Positions 1-4,773 of a DNA stretch of 6,097 nucleotides are shown in pieces. The stretch is taken from NCBI GenBank assembly GCA_030147325.1, contig JASLAA010000177.1, positions 1 to 6,097 of the forward strand, read 5' to 3'. Made by a program: the position numbers and the translations under genes. The stretch is from Arthrobacter sp. GTDB taxonomy: Bacteria > Actinomycetota > Actinomycetes > Actinomycetales > Micrococcaceae. Positions within the stretch are counted from its first letter, which is position 1. The number at the start of each line of letters is the position of its first letter. Under the pieces are notes generated by a model that saw nothing but the letters and a program-made list of their open reading frames with translations, was not told where the DNA came from and searched no databases.

Positions 1-1193
1 CGACCGCCGAAGAGGAGGCCCTCGGGGTCGTTCACCACGAGGTCGCCGCTGCGGTAGGCGCGCTCCCAGCCGAGGGTGGGCATCGGTGCGTACTTCTCGG
101 CGTCCTTCGCCGGGTCCAGGTAGCGGGCCAGGCCCACTCCCCCGATGATCAGTTCGCCTGTGCCGCCCTCCGCCACGGGCGTGCCGGACTCGTCGACGAC
201 GGCCAGGTCCCACCCGTCGAGCGGCAGGCCGATGCGCACGGGTCCCTCGCTGCCGAGGCGTGCGGCGCAGGCGACGACCGTCGCCTCGGTGGGACCGTAG
301 GTGTTCCACACCTCACGGTCGTGAACCGCCAGGCGCTGGGCGAGTTCGGGTGGGCAGGCCTCGCCGCCGAAGATGAGGAGGCGGACGTTCTCGAGGGCAT
401 CGGCGGGCCATAGCGCGGCGAGCGTGGGCACCGTGGACACGACCGTGATCCCGCGGGCGATGAGCCACGGACCGAGATCGACGCCGGTGCGCACGAGCGC
501 GCGGGGCGCCGGCACGAGACATGCGCCGTGCCGCCAGGCGAGCCACATCTCCTCACAGGATGCATCGAACGCCACGGACAGGCCCGCGAGCACGCGGTCG
601 GCGGGTCCGATCGGATCACGCTGCAGGAACAGGCGCGCCTCGGCGTCGACGAAGGCCGCGGCGGAGCGGTGCGTGACAGCCACACCCTTCGGCGTCCCCG
701 TGGATCCGGAGGTGAAGATGACCCAGGCGTCGTCGTCGGGCGTCGGGTCGCCCGTGCCTCCCCGGCGTCCGCCCGTTCCGGTGGTCAGTGACAGCCCCTG
801 CCCGACGACGGCGGCAGCATGGGATTCGGTGAAGACCACGCGGGCGCGCTCGTCGGGATCGTCGGCGTCGACAGGCACGTAGGCGGCCCCCGCGGTGAGC
901 ACACCGAGGATGGCGATGTAGAGCTCGTTGGTGCCCGAGGGGATGCGCACCCCCACGGTGTCACCGCGGCCCACGCCGGCATCGTGCAGGCGTGCCGCGA
1001 ACTGTTCTGCGGCGGCGACGAGCTCGGCGTAGCTCAGGTCCGAGGTGCCGTCGTCGAGCGCCGAGGCGCTGGGGTGTTCGGCGGCCGTGGCACGGAGGAT
1101 GTCGAGCAGCGTGCGGGGCGTGGGTGCGAGCGCGGACGCGGCGAACCGCGCGGAGGAGGGCTCGGCCTCGGTCGCGGGCAGGGATGTGGTCAC
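1..1193 (-). CDS. Pls/PosA-type amino acid adenylation enzyme (NRPS-like), N-terminal part, truncated by window edge
   Basis: The first 397 codons of a large adenylate-forming enzyme are visible; the rest lies left of the window. Adenylation (A) domain core motifs appear in order: LSYAEL (res. 53-58, A1), AGAAYVPVDA (101-110, A2), FTSGSTGTPKG (160-170, A3, ATP-binding loop), FDASCEEMW (209-217, A4), NTYGPTE (297-303, A5), GELIIGG (346-352, A6) and YRSGDL (380-385, A7). The A8 segment would begin just outside. D210 matches the aspartate that holds the substrate amino group in amino-acid-activating A domains. E214, at the pocket position equivalent to 239, could suit a basic side chain (inference). 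The FDASCEEMWLAWRHGACLVPAP stretch is what I expect of the Pls/PosA family (single-module synthetases with a carrier domain and C-terminal membrane segments, e.g. epsilon-poly-lysine synthetase), but that C-terminal part is not visible. The GTG at 1193 is chosen because homology starts soon after and no better in-frame start lies upstream; GGAAG about 10 bases before it is a weak ribosome site. Transcribed divergently from thyA. Confidence 0.85.
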   Translation of the reverse strand, partial: MTTSLPATEAEPSSARFAASALAPTPRTLLDILRATAAEHPSASALDDGTSDLSYAELVAAAEQFAARLHDAGVGRGDTVGVRIPSGTNELYIAILGVLTAGAAYVPVDADDPDERARVVFTESHAAAVVGQGLSLTTGTGGRRGGTGDPTPDDDAWVIFTSGSTGTPKGVAVTHRSAAAFVDAEARLFLQRDPIGPADRVLAGLSVAFDASCEEMWLAWRHGACLVPAPRALVRTGVDLGPWLIARGITVVSTVPTLAALWPADALENVRLLIFGGEACPPELAQRLAVHDREVWNTYGPTEATVVACAARLGSEGPVRIGLPLDGWDLAVVDESGTPVAEGGTGELIIGGVGLARYLDPAKDAEKYAPMPTLGWERAYRSGDLVVNDPEGLLFGG

Positions 1194-1223
1194 GGTGGGG
1201 ATTCTTCCGGTGGAATGTGAACG

Positions 1224-1236
1224 GCAGGTGACCTGC
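1224..1236. promoter_or_regulatory. 13-bp perfect palindrome GCAGGT-G-ACCTGC, possible operator
   Basis: Two 6-base arms around a single central base lie 31 bases upstream of the GTG start of the adenylation enzyme and about 87 bases upstream of thyA. Between divergent genes this could be a repressor site or a small RNA hairpin in the leader of the minus-strand gene. The arms are short and the DNA is GC-rich, so chance is possible. No regulator is visible in the window. Confidence 0.25.
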
Positions 1237-1265
1237 GCCGGCCGTCCGTGCACGGGCTCCGGCGA

Positions 1266-1271
1266 AGTCTA
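1266..1271 (-). promoter_or_regulatory. Candidate -10 box (TAGACT) for the adenylation-enzyme gene
   Basis: Read on the minus strand this is TAGACT, the same hexamer as the thyA -10 box on the other strand. Transcription would start near 1258-1260 and give a leader of about 65 bases containing the 1224-1236 palindrome. No good -35 box is seen. The call rests on the hexamer and its place in the divergent gap. Confidence 0.3.
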
Positions 1272-1310
1272 CCGGGGGTACGGCCGCAGCCTCGGGTTCC
1301 GCGTTCGTCC

Positions 1311-1316
1311 TAGACT
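1311..1316 (+). promoter_or_regulatory. thyA -10 box (TAGACT), predicted leaderless start
   Basis: TAGACT fits the actinobacterial TAnnnT -10 consensus and ends 6 bases before the GTG of thyA, so transcription should begin at or next to the start codon. No Shine-Dalgarno sequence fits between the box and the GTG. No clear -35 element is seen at the usual spacing. The arrangement recurs before asd (2981) and the DUF6194-like gene (4221). Confidence 0.65.
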
Positions 1317-1322
1317 GGCTGG

Positions 1323-2150
1323 GTGAGCACTCCCATCCCCACCCCGTACGAGGACCTGCTGCGCGACGTGATGGCGAACGGCGCGGCGAAGAGCGACAGG
1401 ACGGGCACCGGCACCCGGAGCGTCTTCGGCCGGCAGCTCCGCTTCGACCTCAGCGAGTCCTTCCCGCTGATCACCACCAAGCGCGTGCACTTCAAGTCCG
1501 TGGCGCTCGAGCTGCTCTGGTTCCTCCGCGGCGATTCGAACGTCCGCTGGCTGCAGGAGCGCGGCGTCTCCATCTGGAACGAGTGGGCCGACGACGACGG
1601 CGAGCTCGGTCCGGTCTACGGCGTCCAGTGGCGCTCGTGGCCCACGCCCGACGGCGGGCACATCGACCAGATCGCCCAGGTGGTCGAAGCCCTGAAGACC
1701 AATCCGGACTCGCGTCGGCACCTCGTCTCGGCGTGGAACGTCTCGGAGATCTCCAGCATGGCGCTGCCGCCCTGCCACGTGTTCTTCCAGTTCTACGTGA
1801 CGCCCGGCGTGGACGGCGGTCCGGGCAGGCTCTCCTGCCAGCTGTACCAGCGGTCGGCGGACACGTTCCTCGGCGTCCCCTTCAACATAGCGTCCTACGC
1901 GCTGCTCACCCTCATGGTCGCGCAGCAGACCGGGCTCGAGCCCGGCGAGTTCATCTGGACCGGTGGTGACGTCCACGTCTACGACAACCATGTGGAGCAG
2001 GTCGTCGAGCAGCTGTCCCGGGAACCGTACCCGTACCCGCGGATCGAGCTGAAGCGGAAGCCCGCCACCATCTTCGATTATGCGCTGGAGGACTTCGAGG
2101 TGGTCGACTACCAGCACCACCCCACGATCAAGGCACCGGTGGCGGTATGA
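1323..2150 (+). CDS. thyA: Thymidylate synthase (275 aa)
   Basis: ThyA methylates dUMP to dTMP using 5,10-methylenetetrahydrofolate and releases dihydrofolate; it acts as a cytosolic dimer. The protein is full length and close to the E. coli type. Recognisable motifs are SDRTGTGT (phosphate-binding arginine, near res. 22-29), FPLITTKRVHFKSV, ELLWFLRGD, WNEWAD, the paired arginines in SRRHLVSAWN, the catalytic cysteine Cys151 in LPPCHVFFQFYV, QRSADTFLGVPFNIASYALL and GDVHVYDNH near the C-terminus. The GTG start is chosen because homology begins within a few residues and a -10 box lies 6 bases upstream, pointing to a leaderless mRNA. The stop overlaps the dfrA start by four bases (ATGA), so the two are almost certainly co-transcribed and translationally coupled. 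The coupling makes sense because the ThyA by-product dihydrofolate is the DfrA substrate. Confidence 0.97.
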   Translation: MSTPIPTPYEDLLRDVMANGAAKSDRTGTGTRSVFGRQLRFDLSESFPLITTKRVHFKSVALELLWFLRGDSNVRWLQERGVSIWNEWADDDGELGPVYGVQWRSWPTPDGGHIDQIAQVVEALKTNPDSRRHLVSAWNVSEISSMALPPCHVFFQFYVTPGVDGGPGRLSCQLYQRSADTFLGVPFNIASYALLTLMVAQQTGLEPGEFIWTGGDVHVYDNHVEQVVEQLSREPYPYPRIELKRKPATIFDYALEDFEVVDYQHHPTIKAPVAV

Positions 2151-2740
2151 GCGGGACCCGCTCGCCCAGCACGCTCAGCGCGGCCGACGCCGTCGCGTCG
2201 CGTCCCGTAATCGGCCTGATCTGGGCGCAGACCGAGAACGGCGTGATCGGCCGGGACGGGGGCATCCCCTGGCATGTCCCCGAGGACATGGCGCACTTCA
2301 AGGCCACCACGACGGGACATCCCGTCATCATGGGTCGCCGGACCTGGGAGTCCTTCCCTCCGGCGTTCCGGCCGTTGCCGGACCGCACGAACATCGTCAT
2401 CTCCCGCTCCGGAGTCGACCTGCCGGGTGCCGTCGTCGTCGATTCGCTCGATGCCGCGTTGCACGCTGCGCAGGCCAGCCCCGGATCGGAGGAGATCTGG
2501 GTGATCGGCGGAGGCCGTGTCTACGCCGATGCCATGGAGCGGGCGAACGCGGCACTGATCACCGTCGTCGAATCCACGGTCGACGGCGACACCGTTGCTC
2601 CGGCGCTCGGAACCGACTGGGCGCTCGCGGCACTGTCGCCCGAAGCGGGGTGGCTCGAATCCTCGAAGGGGCCCCGGTACCGCATCAGCCTGTGGACCAG
2701 GATCCCCCGCGAGGACGCGGGGCGCTCGGGCGCGGTCTGA
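2147..2740 (+). CDS. dfrA: Dihydrofolate reductase (197 aa)
   Basis: DfrA (FolA) reduces the dihydrofolate made by ThyA to tetrahydrofolate with NADPH, sustaining dTMP, purine and methionine synthesis; it is the target of trimethoprim-type drugs. Visible motifs are GLIWAQTENGVIGRDGGIPW (res. 23-42), the active-site segment HVPEDMAHFK with Asp47 matching the catalytic acid (Asp27 in E. coli), the NADPH-binding GRRTWESFP, and WVIGGGRVYADA with the glycine-rich NADPH loop. It is longer than a minimal DHFR (about 160 aa) owing to some 20 extra N-terminal residues and a short polar tail. The start at 2147 is supported by the ATGA overlap with thyA; a start nearer the homology block cannot be excluded. 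The last codons overlap nothing convincing, but a possible remnant on the other strand abuts the 3' end. Confidence 0.95.
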   Translation: MSGTRSPSTLSAADAVASRPVIGLIWAQTENGVIGRDGGIPWHVPEDMAHFKATTTGHPVIMGRRTWESFPPAFRPLPDRTNIVISRSGVDLPGAVVVDSLDAALHAAQASPGSEEIWVIGGGRVYADAMERANAALITVVESTVDGDTVAPALGTDWALAALSPEAGWLESSKGPRYRISLWTRIPREDAGRSGAV

Positions 2741-2968
2741 GCGCAGGGTCAGGACGGGCAGGTCGCCGTCCGTCTCGATCGCATCGCCGCCCCCGTTGCG
2801 GCTGTGATAGCCGGTCGAGAAGTGGCTGACCGTGTGCACGTCGGCCCTCGGCCGCAGATTCGCGACCACCCAGTCCCGTTCGTCGTCTGTCCATGCAGTA
2901 ATGCGGTCGGTTGCATAGTGGGACTTGCCCAGCCGGGAGAGGTTCCGGTCACAAAGCGGTCGCTCCAC
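2741..2968 (-). pseudogene. Possible remnant of an unrecognised protein-coding gene
   Basis: I do not recognise a family. On the minus strand the 76 codons from the GTG at 2968 give a natural-looking sequence including GKSHYATDRITAW, TDDERDWVVANLRPRADV and HTVSHFSTGYHSRNGG, then AIETDGDLPVLTLR. By hand count only about 13 of 76 codons end in A or T, in line with real genes here. AGGCGG 7-8 bases before the GTG could serve as a ribosome site. The frame has no stop until 2108, deep within the antisense of dfrA and thyA, where the translation turns into typical shadow sequence. The likeliest reading is a small gene whose 3' end was lost next to dfrA; a real gene with a different end, or a fortuitous frame, are alternatives. 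Its upstream end overlaps the asd promoter. Confidence 0.35.
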
Positions 2969-2980
2969 GGACGCACCGCC

Positions 2981-2986
2981 TAAACT
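2981..2986 (+). promoter_or_regulatory. asd -10 box (TAAACT), predicted leaderless start
   Basis: TAAACT matches TAnnnT and ends 7 bases before the ATG at 2994, placing the transcription start at or next to the start codon. The bases between box and ATG (GGAATGC) hold no well-spaced Shine-Dalgarno. No clear -35 box is seen. It supports 2994 over the upstream in-frame ATG at 2925. Confidence 0.65.
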
Positions 2987-2993
2987 GGAATGC

Positions 2994-4133
2994 ATGACTT
3001 CAGCACCCGAGAGCCCTGCCCTGCCGTCCGTCGGATTCGTGGGCTGGCGCGGCATGGTCGGCTCGGTCCTCATGCAGCGGCTCCAGGACGAGGGCGACTT
3101 CGCCCGCGTGAATCCCGTGTTCTTCTCGACGTCGGCCGCAGGCGGTGCGGCCCCGTCGTTCGCCGAGGGTGCCGGTACGCTGCAGGACGCGTACGACGTC
3201 GAGACCCTCGCCAAGCTGCCGATCATCGTGACCGCGCAGGGCGGCGACTACACCTCCGAGGTCTACCCGAAGCTGCGCGACGCCGGGTGGTCCGGCCTGT
3301 GGCTCGACGCTGCATCGACCCTGCGGATGGAGCAGGACAGCGTCATCGTGCTGGATCCGGTCAACCGGTCAGCCATTGATGCCGGCCTCGCGAACGGCGT
3401 CCGGGACTTCATCGGCGGCAATTGCACGGTCTCCTGCATGCTCATGGGTCTGGGCGGGCTCTTCCGCAACGGCCTGGTCGAATGGGGAACCTCCATGACC
3501 TACCAGGCGGCATCGGGCGGCGGAGCGCGTCACATGCGCGAACTCCTGAACCAGTTCGGTGCGCTCCACGGGACCGTCGCCATGAACCTCGACGATCCGG
3601 CGTCGGCGATCCTCGACATCGACCGGGCCATCCTCGCCAAGCAGCGTCACCCGAGCCTCGAGGCCTCCCAGTTCGGTGTCCCCCTGGCCGGTTCCGTGAT
3701 CCCCTGGATCGACAGCGACCTCGGCAACGGCCAGTCGAAGGAGGAGTGGAAGGCCGGAGCGGAGACCAACAAGATCCTGGGGACGGACACCCGTATCCCC
3801 TTCGACGGTCTCTGCGTCCGTGTGGGGGCCATGAGGTCGCACTCGCAGGCACTGACCCTGAAGCTGACGCAGGACCTTCCGGTCGATGAGATCGAGTCGA
3901 TCATCGCGGCGGACAACGAATGGGTGCGCGTCATCCCGAACACGAAGGCGGAGACGCTCGCGGGACTCACCCCCGTCGCCGCTACCGGTTCCCTCGACAT
4001 CCCCGTGGGGCGCATCCGCAAACTCGAGATGGGTCCCGAGTACATCAGCGCCTTCACCGTCGGTGACCAGCTGCTGTGGGGCGCGGCCGAGCCTCTCCGC
4101 CGGATGCTCATGATCGCCACCGGCAACCTCTAG
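2994..4133 (+). CDS. asd: Aspartate-semialdehyde dehydrogenase, gammaproteobacterial (E. coli-like) type (379 aa)
   Basis: Asd reduces beta-aspartyl phosphate to aspartate semialdehyde with NADPH, the branch point to lysine and diaminopimelate, threonine, methionine and isoleucine; cytosolic. The whole length follows E. coli Asd: GFVGWRGMVGSVLMQR (NADP-binding, res. 14-29), NPVFFSTSAAGGAAPSF, IIVTAQGGDYTSEVYPKLR, LDAASTLRM, VLDPVNR, FIGGNCTVS with catalytic Cys144 (E. coli Cys135), TYQAASGGGARHMRELL, GVPLAGSVIPWID, NGQSKEEWK, FDGLCVRVGAMRSHSQA with the conserved histidine, and AFTVGDQLLWGAAEPLRRML at the end. The ATG at 2994 gives only nine extra N-terminal residues relative to E. coli and sits 7 bases after a -10 box; the in-frame ATG at 2925 would put the promoter inside the gene. 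There is no lysC beside it, unlike the lysC-asd pair of many actinobacteria, and the type differs from the shorter Asd common in that phylum. Possibly acquired, though base use matches the neighbours. Confidence 0.95.
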   Translation: MTSAPESPALPSVGFVGWRGMVGSVLMQRLQDEGDFARVNPVFFSTSAAGGAAPSFAEGAGTLQDAYDVETLAKLPIIVTAQGGDYTSEVYPKLRDAGWSGLWLDAASTLRMEQDSVIVLDPVNRSAIDAGLANGVRDFIGGNCTVSCMLMGLGGLFRNGLVEWGTSMTYQAASGGGARHMRELLNQFGALHGTVAMNLDDPASAILDIDRAILAKQRHPSLEASQFGVPLAGSVIPWIDSDLGNGQSKEEWKAGAETNKILGTDTRIPFDGLCVRVGAMRSHSQALTLKLTQDLPVDEIESIIAADNEWVRVIPNTKAETLAGLTPVAATGSLDIPVGRIRKLEMGPEYISAFTVGDQLLWGAAEPLRRMLMIATGNL

Positions 4134-4140
4134 GAACATT

Positions 4141-4188
4141 CCTGCAGGGTGCACGGCTCATTGCAATGAGGTGTGCTGACCTCAGCAC
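4141..4188. promoter_or_regulatory. Palindrome cluster between asd and the DUF6194-like gene
   Basis: Three perfect inverted repeats lie close together: CCTGCAGG (4141-4148), CTCATTGCAATGAG (4157-4170, no spacer) and GTGCTGA-CC-TCAGCAC (4173-4188). A further stem, TGAGGT (4167-4172) with ACCTCA (4179-4184), overlaps the last two and would exclude them in RNA. The cluster ends about 45 bases upstream of the predicted transcription start at 4233, a plausible operator position. Loops of 0-2 bases and the lack of a following T-run argue against a classical intrinsic terminator for asd. Function is unknown. Confidence 0.4.
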
Positions 4189-4220
4189 TGCGCTGCTCTT
4201 CCGTCGTGGCGGGCGACGGC

Positions 4221-4226
4221 GATACT
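4221..4226 (+). promoter_or_regulatory. -10 box (GATACT) of the DUF6194-like gene, predicted leaderless start
   Basis: GATACT differs from TATACT only at the first base and ends 6 bases before the ATG at 4233. Spacing and following bases (GG) copy the thyA and asd boxes. No Shine-Dalgarno fits between box and ATG, and no clear -35 is seen. Confidence 0.5.
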
Positions 4227-4232
4227 GGGATC

Positions 4233-4724
4233 ATGCGCATGGACGAGATCCTCGATGAGATCAGGGCGTTCGACGGAGTGCTGGAAGTGGCACCCCGGGA
4301 GGGCGATGAAGCCCCGCAGATCGCCTGGGGCGACCACTTCTTCTACTACTCTCCGGACGGAACCGTTCCGCAGCACACCCAGCCCTACGCGACGATCGTC
4401 ACGAAGGACTATCCCGACGACACCCTGTCGAACCTCGATGCGGAGGGCAGATGGCGACTGAACATCCACGTGGGGTCGGCAAGGGCTCGGCAGCTCGCCA
4501 GGGACAGCGCCAGCGGTGTCGACTCCAACAGTGTCGACTCCAGCGGTGCCGACTCCAGCGGTGTCGACTTCAGTGAGGTGGACACGATCCTCCCGCACCC
4601 GGTCTACGGACGCCTCGGCTGGATTGCGATCGTGAACCCCGGTCAGCGGGTGGGGGCAACAGCCCTGGAACTCCTGCGCGACGCCCACGAGGACGAGCGA
4701 CGCCGGGTCCATCGCCGCGCTTAG
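4233..4724 (+). CDS. DUF6194-like hypothetical protein (163 aa) with an internal pentapeptide repeat
   Basis: The function is unknown. The N-terminal half (MDEILDEIRAFDGVLEVAP, then WGDHFFYYSPDG, QPYATIVTKDYPDD and GRWRLNIHVG) and the C-terminal block LPHPVYGRLGWIAIVNPG are what I recall for DUF6194, a small soluble family in Arthrobacter, Streptomyces and relatives; the assignment is from memory. No signal peptide or membrane segment is seen. Between the two conserved blocks, about res. 94-113 are a run of SGVDS-like pentapeptides encoded by a 15-base tandem repeat, apparently an expanded loop just before the conserved xDTILPHPVYG segment. The ATG at 4233 is chosen for the -10 box 6 bases upstream; the ATG at 4239 is equally close to the family start. 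The in-frame ATG at 4173 would place the promoter and palindromes inside the gene. It ends 49 bases from the convergent HNH gene. Confidence 0.8.
   Translation: MRMDEILDEIRAFDGVLEVAPREGDEAPQIAWGDHFFYYSPDGTVPQHTQPYATIVTKDYPDDTLSNLDAEGRWRLNIHVGSARARQLARDSASGVDSNSVDSSGADSSGVDFSEVDTILPHPVYGRLGWIAIVNPGQRVGATALELLRDAHEDERRRVHRRA
4512..4571 (+). repeat. 15-bp in-frame tandem repeat, four copies
   Basis: Four contiguous units close to AGCGGTGTCGACTCC start at 4512, 4527, 4542 and 4557, differing from it at 0-2 positions; a degenerate fifth (4572-4586) passes into unique coding sequence. Each unit adds five residues (SGVDS, NSVDS, SGADS, SGVDF), so copy-number change would keep the frame. Three of the four contain GTCGAC. 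Confidence 0.9.
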
Positions 4725-4773
4725 GTAGGCGGGGTAACGCCCGTCGGCGTCACCTCGACACACTTCCTGCCGG

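Noticed and set aside
373..1326. Several open frames on the plus strand and in other minus frames across the left end
   Set aside because: All lie within the adenylation-domain gene, whose seven ordered core motifs fix the true frame.
1269..2120. Long minus-strand open frame opposite thyA
   Set aside because: Exact antisense of a clear thyA with intact motifs; the translation has no recognisable domain and arises from GC-rich codon bias.
2925..2993. Upstream in-frame ATG extension of asd
   Set aside because: It would add 23 non-conserved residues and bury the TAAACT promoter box; the ATG at 2994 fits both homology and promoter.
3369..4154. Long minus-strand open frame opposite asd
   Set aside because: Antisense shadow of asd; composition rich in Arg, Gly, Asp and Val without motifs.
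4173..4232. Upstream ATG extension of the DUF6194-like gene
   Set aside because: The extra residues are not family-like and would include the inverted repeat and the -10 box.
4737..4750. Hairpin ACGCC-CGTC-GGCGT between the convergent genes as a shared terminator
   Set aside because: Only five base pairs and no T-run on either strand; too weak to call in DNA this GC-rich.
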